Positions 26,737 through 36,000 of a stretch of DNA of 64,000 nt are shown piece after piece. Within the stretch, counting starts at the first letter, position 1. Every line of letters begins with the position of its first letter. The stretch lies in NCBI RefSeq assembly GCF_002217395.1, contig NZ_MUHD01000028.1, positions 1-64,000 of the forward strand, written 5' to 3'. The position numbers were made by a program, and so were the translations under genes. The DNA is from Flavobacterium plurextorum (GTDB lineage: Bacteria; Bacteroidota; Bacteroidia; Flavobacteriales; Flavobacteriaceae). The notes beneath the pieces are model-generated. The model had not been told where the DNA came from. It made no database searches and worked only from the letters and a program-made list of their open reading frames with translations.

Positions 26737-27513
26737 ATGAATGATAACCACTTTAAGTTTTCTAATGCTGTTATTGGCCTTCCAGTAATTTTTGTCCTCT
26801 TATTGTGGATTGTTTATTGGGTTCAGATTAGATTTGATTTCGATTTTTATAAGAATGGAATCTATCCACGTGATTTTTATGGATTACAGGGCGTTTTCTT
26901 TAGTCCATTTATTCATGAAAATTTAGAGCATTTATATAACAATTCCATTCCGCTTTTGGTTCTGTTGGCAGCGTTGCAATATTTTTATCCCAAACAAACC
27001 ATTCCTGTTATTGGTTATGGTATTTTGTTTTCGGGATTAATTACATGGATTATTGGCCGAGAAAATTTTCATATCGGGGCAAGTGGTTTAATTTATGTTT
27101 TGGTTAGTTTTATTTTCTTTAAAGGAATTCAAACAAAATATTATCGGTTAGTTGCGCTTTCATTGTCGGTGATTTTACTTTATGGCGGAATGATTTGGTA
27201 TGTTTTTCCTGATGTCGATGCTAAAGTTTCCTGGGAAGGTCATCTAGCGGGTCTTTTAACGGGATTTGCGCTTAGTTTATTTTATAAAACACCTGAATAT
27301 TCAAGACCTATTGTTTATGAATGGCAGAAGCCTGATTTTGATCCTCTTGAAGATCCATTTATGAAGCATTTTGATGAGAATGGAAATTTTGTAAATACTG
27401 AAAAGAATGAAGATGAGATTGATGAGTTTGGCTCTTATTTTAGCTCGGATATTGGTGTGCGTTATATCGTAACTAAAACTGAATCAGTAGATAATCAGGA
27501 GAATAATAATTAG
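26737..27513 (+). CDS. rhomboid-family intramembrane serine protease
   Basis: 258 residues with about six membrane helices. The catalytic serine is in HIGASGLIYVL (Ser116) and the partner histidine in GHLAGLLTGF (His169); ENLEHLYNNSIPLLVL near 55-70 is the conserved helix-2 H-N pair. The last 70 residues are a hydrophilic acidic tail. The enzyme would cut transmembrane substrates within the bilayer; substrates are unknown. It is divergent from rarA. Confidence 0.92.
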   Translation: MNDNHFKFSNAVIGLPVIFVLLLWIVYWVQIRFDFDFYKNGIYPRDFYGLQGVFFSPFIHENLEHLYNNSIPLLVLLAALQYFYPKQTIPVIGYGILFSGLITWIIGRENFHIGASGLIYVLVSFIFFKGIQTKYYRLVALSLSVILLYGGMIWYVFPDVDAKVSWEGHLAGLLTGFALSLFYKTPEYSRPIVYEWQKPDFDPLEDPFMKHFDENGNFVNTEKNEDEIDEFGSYFSSDIGVRYIVTKTESVDNQENNN

Positions 27514-27531
27514 TTTTCGTGGAAATTTAGT

Positions 27532-27539
27532 TATTTTTG
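27532..27539 (+). promoter_or_regulatory. -7 box for the secreted-protein gene at 27566
   Basis: TATTTTTG in the 52-bp gap after the rhomboid gene; the -33 element is not convincing. Confidence 0.4.
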
Positions 27540-27565
27540 TTTGGCACATTTATTTATTTGAGATT

Positions 27566-28069
27566 ATGAGAAAAGTATTATTTGCTGTTTTGGTTTTGTT
27601 GTTTTGCAGTTCTAGTTTTTATGCACAGTGTGATGTTAAAAATAGGGTGCTGGCTGATGGATCTATGGTATATTATTTTGATCCTGCTGTTTTTTATACA
27701 ACAAAGTCTAAATCTCTAAAAATTAATATTGTTACTGACAAAGAGAATTATTTTGTGGCGCTTCAGCCAACTCCTTTTCCTCAAAAAAAAGAAGGAAAAA
27801 AAATTAAAGACGATTTAGTTATTCAGCTGGCAGATCATAAAGAGTATAAGTTAACTCATTATGACACACAGTATTTAGAAAATGATTCGATTATGCAGGT
27901 TTTGTATTTAATAGACAATAAAGATCTAGAGGCATTTTCTAAGTTTGAAGCTGTTGTCGCAGCAATCAATATGAAGGGGACGGAATTTGTGCGCGATTAT
28001 AACTTTAAACTTCATAAAGATGCAATTATGAAACAACTTGCATGCTTTTTGAAAAAAGAGGAGAAGTGA
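27566..28069 (+). CDS. secreted protein of unknown function
   Basis: 167 residues with a signal peptide (MRKVLFAVLVLLFCSSSFYA, cleavage before QCDV). The mature part has MVYYFDPAVFYTTKSKSLKINIV and QLADHKEYKLTHYDTQYLEN and a Lys-rich C-terminus; it looks like a small mixed alpha/beta domain. Two cysteines remain in the mature chain (CDV and ACF). No family is recognised. It follows the rhomboid gene on the same strand, with its own possible -7 box. Confidence 0.8.
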   Translation: MRKVLFAVLVLLFCSSSFYAQCDVKNRVLADGSMVYYFDPAVFYTTKSKSLKINIVTDKENYFVALQPTPFPQKKEGKKIKDDLVIQLADHKEYKLTHYDTQYLENDSIMQVLYLIDNKDLEAFSKFEAVVAAINMKGTEFVRDYNFKLHKDAIMKQLACFLKKEEK

Positions 28070-28071
28070 GG

Positions 28072-28872
28072 TTAATCTTCGTGTGGAGCTTCAGGTTTAT
28101 GTAAAATCTTTTTATCTATATTCTTCAGGAGGTTGTTGAACGTTAAGGTTAATGATACTGCATTTACAATTTGATTATTGTCATTTCTTGGCAAGTATTC
28201 ATTGGCATAAGTTAGTTCAATTTGTGTGTCTTCTGTGAATAAGTATCCTGCTCCTATATTTAATCTATTTCTGTCGAAGAAACTTTGTCCGGTTACTTTT
28301 GTGCCAGATTTGAAAAAAAGTTCATCAGATGCGATGGCGTAGACAACTCCTTCTCTTAAAATTTTACTATTTATTGGTTTGATATATTTAATTTGCTGTC
28401 TATATCGTAGTACATTTTCAAAGGTATCATCTTGATTTTTCATATGGCGAAGCTCAGTTCTTAATCGTGTACTGAGTGTATATCCTGTTTTATGAAAATA
28501 ATAAATGCCTTGTAAAGCAAATCTCCATTCTGGAGATTGAAATTGACCTATTTCAGGCACATCTTTGTTGTTGTAGAATGCGACAAAAGAGGATAATTTC
28601 CAGCGTGGTGATAGGTAATAATGTGCCCATCCGCGAAGAGATCTTTGTGTGTTTTCGTCAAATATATTGGGAGAAGATTCGGTACTGCTGTAGCTTGTGC
28701 CAATGTTTAATTCGGTAGACCATTTTTCGCTGAGAGTTCTGTTAAATTGAACTTCGCCCCAAAATTGATTGTACTTTGTTGTTTGTCCATAGTTAATCGT
28801 CGCAGTGAAAAGTGCTGCAACGATTAAGCTACGTTTGTTAAATATTATTTTATAAACAGGTTTTAAAGACAT
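28072..28872 (-). CDS. DUF2490 outer-membrane beta-barrel protein
   Basis: 266 residues: long n-region signal peptide (to about residue 29, NYGQ), then repeated amphipathic strands ending in aromatic residues (FWGEVQFNRTLSEKWSTELN, WKLSSFVAFYNN, WRFALQGIYYF, LSTRLRTELRH). This is the DUF2490 pattern. The last strand is followed by a polar tail NIDKKILHKPEAPHED, so the barrel does not end at the C-terminus. Role unknown. The stop codons of this gene and the preceding secreted-protein gene converge 2 bp apart. Confidence 0.82.
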   Translation of the reverse strand: MSLKPVYKIIFNKRSLIVAALFTATINYGQTTKYNQFWGEVQFNRTLSEKWSTELNIGTSYSSTESSPNIFDENTQRSLRGWAHYYLSPRWKLSSFVAFYNNKDVPEIGQFQSPEWRFALQGIYYFHKTGYTLSTRLRTELRHMKNQDDTFENVLRYRQQIKYIKPINSKILREGVVYAIASDELFFKSGTKVTGQSFFDRNRLNIGAGYLFTEDTQIELTYANEYLPRNDNNQIVNAVSLTLTFNNLLKNIDKKILHKPEAPHED

Positions 28873-28911
28873 TCAATATTGTATTAAGTTGCCACCCTAT
28901 TTCAAAATTTT

Positions 28912-29646
28912 TTAGCTTCTTTGGCGAACGGCTTCATATAAAAAAGCACCGCAGGCAACAGATACATTTAGAGATCCTATTGATCCAAACATTGGTAATT
29001 TTGCTTTTTCATCAACGATCTTAAGTACAGATGGGTTAATTCCTCTGTCTTCAGATCCCATGATGATTGCTACGGGTTCATTTAATGCTAAATCATAAAT
29101 GTTCTGATCCGTTTTTTCGGTTGCTGCAACAGTTTTAATTCCGGATCCCTGAAGATAGAATATTGCATCTTTAATATGTTCTACTTTGCAGATAGGCACA
29201 TTAAAAACAGCACCAGCTGATGTTTTAACAGTATCGCCGTTTACGGGAGCAGAACCAGCTTTTTGTACTATAATTCCGTTTACACCAGTACATTCAGCTG
29301 TTCTAATAATTGCACCAAAATTTCTAGCGTCTGAGATTTGATCTAGTATTAAAAATAATGGTTTAGAACCAGAAGCAATTGTTGATTCTACAAGGTGTTC
29401 TATATCGATAAAACCAATCGGTGAAATAGTAGCTACTGCACCTTGGTGATTGTTTGGAGTTAGTCGGTTTAGTTTTTCAACAGGAACATAAGAGAAATTA
29501 ATGTTGGCACGTTTCATTACCTTCATTAAATCTTTCATTAATTCACCAGAAATATCTTTTTGTATAAATACTTTATCTACTTCCTGACCTGCTTGTATTG
29601 CTTCTATAATGGCTCTAATGCCAAATATTTGATGTTCTTTTTCCAT
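28912..29646 (-). CDS. rlmB: 23S rRNA 2'-O-methyltransferase, RlmB-like (SPOUT/TrmH)
   Basis: 244 residues. An N-terminal substrate-binding domain (MEKEHQIFGIRAIIEAI) precedes the SPOUT knot with three motifs: LDQISDARNFGAIIRTAE near 110-127, VAIIMGSEDRGI near 190-201 and LNVSVACGAFLYEAVRQ at the C-terminus. This is the RlmB/TrmH pattern that methylates G2251-like guanosine in the peptidyl-transferase P loop; exact target inferred from family. The TATATTTG box ends 4 nt before the ATG. Confidence 0.9.
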   Translation of the reverse strand: MEKEHQIFGIRAIIEAIQAGQEVDKVFIQKDISGELMKDLMKVMKRANINFSYVPVEKLNRLTPNNHQGAVATISPIGFIDIEHLVESTIASGSKPLFLILDQISDARNFGAIIRTAECTGVNGIIVQKAGSAPVNGDTVKTSAGAVFNVPICKVEHIKDAIFYLQGSGIKTVAATEKTDQNIYDLALNEPVAIIMGSEDRGINPSVLKIVDEKAKLPMFGSIGSLNVSVACGAFLYEAVRQRS

Positions 29647-29650
29647 AGGA

Positions 29651-29658
29651 CAAATATA
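29651..29658 (-). promoter_or_regulatory. rlmB -7 box
   Basis: Minus-strand TATATTTG, separated from the ATG by only 4 nt; no clear -33 box. Confidence 0.5.
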
Positions 29659-29674
29659 GGTATATTGTTTATAT

Positions 29675-29709
29675 AAAAAAAAACCACCCCAAATGAATGG
29701 GATGGTTTT
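29675..29709 (-). terminator. terminator of the SusC/D operon
   Basis: On the minus strand AAACCATCCC (29708-29699) pairs with GGGGTGGTTT (29690-29681) using one G-U pair and is followed by nine T residues. Confidence 0.88.
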
Positions 29710-29731
29710 GAAATAAAAATCTTTATTTAGC

Positions 29732-30271
29732 TTAGTGTTCGTCTTCAGCGAAACCAGTTCTCTTATAACCTGCTATTTCATAGATTTTTCCTGGATCATC
29801 TGAGAATTCAGCTTTAAAAGAGATGGCGTCAACAGTGTGACCTCCAGTAGATTTTGTTCCATTTTTAACGACTTTACCGTCTGTAATGTTTACAGTAATG
29901 TCATATGTTTCAACAACGTCTTTTGTATCAGGATCGTCGTCTACAACGCTACTTACTAATTTATTTCCTGCAAATGTCGATGCGCCAAGATTTACAGGTG
30001 TTTTGCACTTAAACAACCAAATAGTACCGTGATCATCAATCCACATATCTTTTCCATCATTTGCTGATGTATTGTAAGTAGAAATACGTTTATAACCAAT
30101 TACTACTTTGCCATTAAGTGATGTTTGGACAAACCAATCCCCGGCAAGAGCCTGTGTCGATGTTCCTCCAGCATCGGTGTTTCCAACTTCGTCACAAGCT
30201 GAAAATGACGTAAGTACTAGCATTGCAGCAAGTATACGTGTTATATTTTGTTTTAATTTTTTCATTTTCAT
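29732..30271 (-). CDS. lipid-binding-like (PF12888-type) lipoprotein, SusC/D operon
   Basis: 179 residues with a lipobox (VLTSFSAC, Cys at about 26). The mature part LAGDWFVQTSLNGKVVIGYKRI, MWIDDHGTIWLFKCK, VETYDITVNI and IYEIAGYKRTGF is beta-rich and looks like the Bacteroidetes lipid-binding lipoprotein family, with a barrel-like fold. Last gene of the operon, 9 bp after the preceding stop codon. Probably exposed at the cell surface; ligand unknown. A second ATG two codons in is equally usable. Confidence 0.7.
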   Translation of the reverse strand: MKMKKLKQNITRILAAMLVLTSFSACDEVGNTDAGGTSTQALAGDWFVQTSLNGKVVIGYKRISTYNTSANDGKDMWIDDHGTIWLFKCKTPVNLGASTFAGNKLVSSVVDDDPDTKDVVETYDITVNITDGKVVKNGTKSTGGHTVDAISFKAEFSDDPGKIYEIAGYKRTGFAEDEH

Positions 30272-30280
30272 TTTATTAAA

Positions 30281-30907
30281 TTATCTTTTAAATATTCTTT
30301 CCGCAGTACCAAATACAGCTGAAGCATAAATTACCCATCTCCAGTTGTCTTTGTCGGTAATGGTTCCAATGTTACTTTCGGCTGAAATTCCAGATACAGA
30401 AGCGTTAGGGTTGTATGGCGCATATACTTGTTTGTCATCTATGTTATAGAATACCATAGTTAACATGTCATCGGCCACATTGTAACCTGTTGCATTGTCA
30501 CAGGTATATTTTCTTCCTCCTAAGCTTTTTACGACGTTAGGGTTGCCATTTCTAAGAAAAGTACCAGTTAGGTCTATTGTGCTTGGTTTGTTACTTAAAA
30601 CAACAACTGTACGTGTTACTGTGGCTGGAAATCCGTCACTATTCACTGCAGAGTAGTTAACTTTGTACATGCTAGGTTTACTAGTGTCTACGGTTCCAGC
30701 AGTTTTAACTTCAAGTTGCTGTCCTCCAGCTTCGGCTTTGGCACCTAATTCTGTATAGGTTTCTCCTTGTGTCATGACAACAAGTGCGTCACCATTAATA
30801 GACATGTTAGCGTACTTTGTAACTTTTGAAACATTATCGCTATCTGCCTCACAAGATGTAAATAATAACCCTGAAGCTACTATTGCTAATATAAGTATTT
30901 TTTTCAT
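30281..30907 (-). CDS. DUF5011-like surface lipoprotein, SusC/D operon
   Basis: 208 residues, lipobox LLFTSC (Cys19). Residues about 35-105 form an Ig-like domain of DUF5011 type (LVVMTQGETYTELGAKAEAG, YKVNYSAVNSDGFPATVTRTVVV), followed by a second beta domain (GTFLRNGNPNVVKSLGG, DNWRWVIYASAVFGTA). Such proteins take the place of SusE/SusF as accessory surface binders. It lies between the SusD-like gene (12 bp) and the lipid-binding-like gene (9 bp). Ligand not predictable. Confidence 0.72.
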   Translation of the reverse strand: MKKILILAIVASGLLFTSCEADSDNVSKVTKYANMSINGDALVVMTQGETYTELGAKAEAGGQQLEVKTAGTVDTSKPSMYKVNYSAVNSDGFPATVTRTVVVLSNKPSTIDLTGTFLRNGNPNVVKSLGGRKYTCDNATGYNVADDMLTMVFYNIDDKQVYAPYNPNASVSGISAESNIGTITDKDNWRWVIYASAVFGTAERIFKR

Positions 30908-30919
30908 CGTTTATTTTTT

Positions 30920-32347
30920 TTAATTAACATCCCACCATACAGGTACAGTGATCGCTTTTAAAGTAGGAGCGTTAGGGTTTCTTGATTTTACGGTATTAGG
31001 TAAAACCACTCTTCTAGGGAATTTGTTTCCAGTTACATTTTCTACAGACATAGCTAATTGACCTGCAATATATGCTGGATCAGTTTGAGCTACAGATGAT
31101 TCTTTAGGGAAACCAGTTCTGTTTTGTTCTACAAATGATTCGTATCCATTACCAGGGAAGCTTGAAATCCATTTTTGTGTAATAATTGCCTCGATCTGTG
31201 CAGTTGTTCCAGTTGCAGGGAATTCATATTTACCAGCTGCAGCAGTAAAAGTAGATCCATCAAGAGAATATTTAGTGAAGTTTGCTGCTACTCCTAAATC
31301 ATATTTTGCTTTTGCTCCAGCACCAGCATAATATCTTGTAAGAGCTTCTGCCTGTAAAAAGTAGCTTTCCTCAGCGCTAATGAAATATACTGGAGTTTTC
31401 GCATTTAGGATTACTGTTGAAAGTCCTGGTGTTGTATTTTCAAAATCTCCTTGGTTATTTGGTACCCCAGCTCCGTAATACTTAGCAAGACGCGGGTCAG
31501 CTTTACCTTGAAGATAGTTGTACATAGTTTTACTAGCTTTCAAGTTTTGTGTTGTATTCAATTGTCTTCTATCTGACTCAAACAAAGGATTGCTTCTGTC
31601 AGCTGCATCTTCAAATTGAGTCATAGCGGCATCAACATCTAAAAATTGAGCTCCTGAATTAATTAAAGATTTAATTCCAGATTCGGCAAGTGCTGGGTTT
31701 ACTTGAGTTAATCTCAAGTGTAATTTTAGCAGTAAAGTGTTACCATATTTTGTCCAGTTTTCCATGTTTCCTCCAAAGATGAAATCATCTTTAGATGGAA
31801 CATCACCTACTGATGCACTTTGATCTTTTGATAGTGCTAACTTTAAATCTGCGATCATTAAATCATATGCTTCTTTTCCTGTGTTGAATTTAGGTTGAAG
31901 TATTTGTGGGTTGTTTGCTTCTGCATAAGGAATGTCGTCATATAAATCTGTCATTACTTGAGAAGCTTGTACTTCAAGAACCGTCGCGATTAAAAAGTAA
32001 TTCCAGTTGCCTTCAGTTTTTGCTTTTGCTTTTACAACTCTAATGTCATTTAAAGCATCATACATTGCTGTCCAACCTTGTTGATAATCATTGGTTCCAA
32101 TACTATATTGATCTACGTCTTTGTATTGATTAGAAGTATTATTTTGTGTCCAGAATTGTGACCAAAATCCGCCTATAATTGCATAGTAAGATCCTTGAGC
32201 TCCTGCTACTCCTGCAATACCAGCAGGTAGAATGGTGCTATATGCTTGTCCCGGAGGTAATAGATCCGGATCTCTATTAATGTCAAATGTATCGTCACAT
32301 GACACTAATAAGAAAAGAGCTGTTACTAATGTTGCTATTTTTTTCAT
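30920..32347 (-). CDS. SusD/RagB-like outer-membrane lipoprotein (SusD-like_2 group)
   Basis: 475 residues with lipobox LFLLVSC (Cys16) and DDTFDINRDPD at the mature N-terminus, typical of the SusD-like_2 branch. Helical TPR-like scaffold segments appear in WTAMYDALNDIRVVKAKA, AYDLMIADLKLAL and SYFLQAEALTRYYAGA. It would form the lid of the SusC channel 16 bp downstream of the SusC stop codon. The ligand is unknown; members of this branch often accompany loci without glycoside hydrolases. Confidence 0.92.
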   Translation of the reverse strand: MKKIATLVTALFLLVSCDDTFDINRDPDLLPPGQAYSTILPAGIAGVAGAQGSYYAIIGGFWSQFWTQNNTSNQYKDVDQYSIGTNDYQQGWTAMYDALNDIRVVKAKAKTEGNWNYFLIATVLEVQASQVMTDLYDDIPYAEANNPQILQPKFNTGKEAYDLMIADLKLALSKDQSASVGDVPSKDDFIFGGNMENWTKYGNTLLLKLHLRLTQVNPALAESGIKSLINSGAQFLDVDAAMTQFEDAADRSNPLFESDRRQLNTTQNLKASKTMYNYLQGKADPRLAKYYGAGVPNNQGDFENTTPGLSTVILNAKTPVYFISAEESYFLQAEALTRYYAGAGAKAKYDLGVAANFTKYSLDGSTFTAAAGKYEFPATGTTAQIEAIITQKWISSFPGNGYESFVEQNRTGFPKESSVAQTDPAYIAGQLAMSVENVTGNKFPRRVVLPNTVKSRNPNAPTLKAITVPVWWDVN

Positions 32348-32363
32348 TTTTCTATATTTATTA

Positions 32364-35300
32364 TTAGAATGATAATTTTAAGACTCCACCAATTGATCTT
32401 TGTGATGGGTTAGATGCAAATTCTCCAAAATCTGAAATTACACCTGTTCCGAATGTTCCAGTTTCAGGATCTGTATATGGGTTTGATCCAGGAGTCCACA
32501 TGAAAAGATTTCTTGCGTAAACTCCAAGTGTAATTTTGTTTATTCCCATATTTTTGCTTACTGAAGAAGGGAAATCATAGTTAAAATTAACTTCTCTTAA
32601 TCTTATAAAAGTTTTGTCAATTACGTGAGTGGATTCAATACCAGGATTATTTGTAGTATTGTAGAAAGATGCAACTTTGTCATAAGCAATTGGTGTAGTG
32701 TTCTCTGTGTAAGTTACAGCGCCATTTGAGTCAACATGCTCGTTAACAGAATTAGGAATGATAAATGGGTTTCTATCATTAAATACAGTTTCGATACCGT
32801 TTCCTACGAAATGAGAAAGTCTCTTAGTGTAAGAATAGAATTCTCCGCCTTGTTTCCAGTCTAATGAGAAGCCTAAGTTAAAGTTTTTGTATTTAAAAGT
32901 GTTTTGTAGTCCCATAACGAAATCACGTTGTGAGTTTCCTAAACGTTGGATGTCATCAGTTACTTCATACATTCCTGAAGCTGGATTTACAATATATTGT
33001 CCAGCCGCATTTGTTTTTGGCGCTTGAGAATAGAATGTTCCGATAGGTTGTCCTTTGGTCGCTCTGTAAGTCACTCCATATGAACTTGTTAGGTCAATAT
33101 CCTTGAATCCAGGTGCTAATTCTGTAACTTCATTTAAGTTTTTAGTGAAAGTATAGGTAATACTCCAAGAAAAGTCTTTGTTTTTGATTGGGCTTCCAGT
33201 AAGTGAAAGTTCAATACCTTTATTTATAATTTCTGCAGCATTAATGTATTTACTTACAAATCCAGTTGAAGGATCTAAAGGTAAGTTAACAATTAGGTCA
33301 GAAGTGGTTTTGTGATAAAATGCAACATCGTAGCTGATTCTGTTCTTCAAGAAAGACCCTTCGGCTCCAATTTCATATTCAACTGTAGATTCTGGTTTTA
33401 ATTCTGGGTTTCCAAGTCTTCCAGATGCTTCATAATAGCTTACTCCTCCAATTGGCGATGCAATTATACCAGCGTTTGCAGCAGCAGAACCTGGGATATA
33501 TGAATTTTCAGTAACGTAAGGTTGAGTGTCATTTGCAATTTTAGAAGCAGCTCCTCTTAATTTTAAGAAAGTACTTCCGTTGTCAATTACTATAGCACCA
33601 AGAGATAAAGCTGGGTAGAAGTAAGCATTATTGCCAATTGGCAATGTAGAAGTTACATCTTCTCTACCTGTAATAGTTGCAAAATATCTGTTTTTGTACG
33701 CAAATTCAGCAGAAGCATAAACAGCGGCATTTTTTCTTACAGAGTTATTCTGTGTGATTACTGGTCTTTGGGCAGAATTTGAAAGTTCGTAGAAGTTTTT
33801 AATACCTAACTGTGTAATTGTATTAGTTAACTCATCAGATTCTCTTTTGTTGTAATTTAGACCTCCTAAAAGATTTAATGTCCAATCCTCACTTAAGTTT
33901 GTGTTATAGTTAAGGTTAAAGAAGGTGTCGAATTCGCTGAACTCTGATCTTCCTTCTGTAACTCCACCAACTACTCTGTTTGCTGCTGCAATAGCTTGTG
34001 GAGTGCCTGGGGCATAATCTACAACAGCTCCGTAACTTTTTAATCTCTCAGATCTTAAGTTACCTCCGACTTGCCATGATGCAGTAAGTTTGTCAGTAAT
34101 TTTGTAGCTTAAGTTTACATTTCCAAAAATGTTATTACCATAAATTTTAGTACTGTTTTCATTTATTGAAAAATAAGGATTTGCAGCATAAGGAGTGAAA
34201 TAGTAATCAGGTGTGTTGAAAACGTTATTCTTGTAATCATGTAAGTCTACAATGCTGACATCTCTAGGTATTTGAAGTAAATCCTGTTGTAAAGTGGATC
34301 CTTGTCCAGCATCATCACCTTGTCCAGTATTTACAACTGCTTGATTTTTGTAAACATAGTTTATAGATGTTCTTAAAGTGAATTTGTTCGATTTTAATCC
34401 ACCATTAAAACCTACAGATTGTTTTTTGTACAAATCAGCATCAGAAGGAACAACTCCATCACTGTTTACATTAGAGAAAACTAATGAGAAATCTGAAGTG
34501 TCACCACCTCCGCTTAAGTTTACAGATTGTGTAGCTAACGAACCAGTGTTGTAAAAATCTCTTACGTTATTTTTTAATCCAACATAAGGTTTGATTTGTT
34601 GAGTGTTATTGTATATAGTTCCCCAAGGTCTTACTTCGCCGTTGAATGCAGGTCCCCAAGAACCGTTTTCGTTGCTGAAAGTGTTTGGGTTTGAATAACC
34701 AGCTCCATTCCATCCTTGACCAAATTGGTTTTGTAGATGAGGAACTCTTGCTACTTCACTGAATTCTGTTGATGCTAACATGTCAACTTTAATTCCAGTG
34801 TTTGCTTTTCCTTTTTTAGTGGTAATAAGAATTACACCACCACCAGCTCTTGAACCGTATAAAGCAGATGCGGCTGCTCCTTTAAGTACGGTCATGCTTT
34901 CGATGTTGTTAGGATCAAGGTCACTAATACCGTTACCAGCATCATATGATCTTGTTACAGTACCAATTCCATCGTTTCCTGTACCTGTTGCTGTGTTGTT
35001 AATAGGGGATCCATCTACAATGTAAAGAGGGCCAGAGTTTCCAGTAATAGTGTTTAAACCACGAATAATCACTTTAGTTGATGCTCCAGGTTGAGATGGG
35101 GCAGTAATATCTACCCCCGCAATTTTACCAGAAAGTGTTTCAAATGGGTTAGTGTTTACTACCGCTGTTAGTTGTTCTGATTTTAAGGTTGTTGTTGCGT
35201 AACCAAGAGATTTTTTCTCTCTTTTAATACCAAAGGCAGTTACAACAACACCTTCTAGTTCTTGTGCGCCAGCATCAGCTAGTTTTACATTAACATTCGC

Positions 35301-35561
35301 AGAAGTCGCAGCTACTTCTTGGGTTTTCATCCCGATGTAGCTAAATACCAAAACTTGGCTTGAAGAAGCTTTGATCGAAAATTTACCATCAAAGTCTGTT
35401 TGCGTTCCTGTCTTAGTTCCTTTAACTAATACACTAACACCTGGTAAAGGCATTCCTGCATTGTCAGAAACTGTTCCAGAGACAGCTCTTTCTTGCGCAA
35501 AAGAAAGTTGCGCAACTAGTACTAATAAAAGTACTAAGAATCCATTGAACTTTAGTTTCAT
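32364..35561 (-). CDS. SusC/RagA-family TonB-linked outer-membrane transporter
   Basis: 1065 residues. Signal peptide to FAQ (about 22), carboxypeptidase-regulatory-like domain 25-100 (SGTVSDNAGMPLPGVSVLVKGTKTGTQTDFDGKFSI), then the plug with LYIVDGSPINN and the SusC motif LKGAAASALYGSRAGGGVILITTKKG near 228-252, then a long barrel ending GGVLKLSF. The product imports ligands captured by the SusD lipoprotein using TonB energy. First gene of a four-gene operon; no enzyme, sigma or anti-sigma gene is adjacent. The promoter in the upstream gap could not be assigned. Confidence 0.96.
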   Translation of the reverse strand: MKLKFNGFLVLLLVLVAQLSFAQERAVSGTVSDNAGMPLPGVSVLVKGTKTGTQTDFDGKFSIKASSSQVLVFSYIGMKTQEVAATSANVNVKLADAGAQELEGVVVTAFGIKREKKSLGYATTTLKSEQLTAVVNTNPFETLSGKIAGVDITAPSQPGASTKVIIRGLNTITGNSGPLYIVDGSPINNTATGTGNDGIGTVTRSYDAGNGISDLDPNNIESMTVLKGAAASALYGSRAGGGVILITTKKGKANTGIKVDMLASTEFSEVARVPHLQNQFGQGWNGAGYSNPNTFSNENGSWGPAFNGEVRPWGTIYNNTQQIKPYVGLKNNVRDFYNTGSLATQSVNLSGGGDTSDFSLVFSNVNSDGVVPSDADLYKKQSVGFNGGLKSNKFTLRTSINYVYKNQAVVNTGQGDDAGQGSTLQQDLLQIPRDVSIVDLHDYKNNVFNTPDYYFTPYAANPYFSINENSTKIYGNNIFGNVNLSYKITDKLTASWQVGGNLRSERLKSYGAVVDYAPGTPQAIAAANRVVGGVTEGRSEFSEFDTFFNLNYNTNLSEDWTLNLLGGLNYNKRESDELTNTITQLGIKNFYELSNSAQRPVITQNNSVRKNAAVYASAEFAYKNRYFATITGREDVTSTLPIGNNAYFYPALSLGAIVIDNGSTFLKLRGAASKIANDTQPYVTENSYIPGSAAANAGIIASPIGGVSYYEASGRLGNPELKPESTVEYEIGAEGSFLKNRISYDVAFYHKTTSDLIVNLPLDPSTGFVSKYINAAEIINKGIELSLTGSPIKNKDFSWSITYTFTKNLNEVTELAPGFKDIDLTSSYGVTYRATKGQPIGTFYSQAPKTNAAGQYIVNPASGMYEVTDDIQRLGNSQRDFVMGLQNTFKYKNFNLGFSLDWKQGGEFYSYTKRLSHFVGNGIETVFNDRNPFIIPNSVNEHVDSNGAVTYTENTTPIAYDKVASFYNTTNNPGIESTHVIDKTFIRLREVNFNYDFPSSVSKNMGINKITLGVYARNLFMWTPGSNPYTDPETGTFGTGVISDFGEFASNPSQRSIGGVLKLSF

Positions 35562-36000
35562 TTTTAAATATTTTGAATTAGTTTGACAAAAATCTTAATA
35601 ATTTGTTAATCTACCTAATATAAGGCGTTTTTTTTTTAGTTAAATTATAATTTTGAACACGTAATTTGTTGTTTTGTTTGAAAAAACATGCTTAAAATTG
35701 CAAATCCGTATTTTTTTGTGTTAAAATTGAGAATAATTAAAAATATCAACAATGGGGTAAATGTTAAATTTATTCAAGCAGACTATTTAAATGTTTTTTT
35801 TATAACTTTTGTCTTAAAAAAGAGAGTATTTGGTCTGTTGTTTTCTGTTAAAATTAGGATAATTACTGAATTGTTGTGTGTTAAGCTATTTATAATGCGG
35901 TTAAAAGTTGGGTATTTCTTGTTTAGTGTTGGGTGCTTTTGTGGGTTTGTTTTTTGAGTAATGTGAAATAAAGGTTAAGTTTTTAAAGGGCGGGTTGTTG
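35562..36000. other. 439-bp intergenic region, low complexity, no gene called
   Basis: The gap lies between the SusC start and the stop of the BamA-like gene, both on the minus strand. It must hold the SusC promoter, yet no full TAnnTTTG box is found; GATTTTTG about 26 nt before the ATG is one mismatch away. From about 35680 to 36000 the plus strand becomes G/T-rich like the neighbouring barrel gene. An 89-codon frame on the plus strand (35688-35957) looks like chance. No strong terminator hairpin is seen for the barrel gene. Confidence 0.6.

Noticed and set aside
35688..35957. 89-codon open frame on the plus strand in the SusC-BamA-like gap
   Set aside because: Composed of low-complexity G/T-rich sequence, with no promoter, no domain and no signal; it looks like a chance frame.
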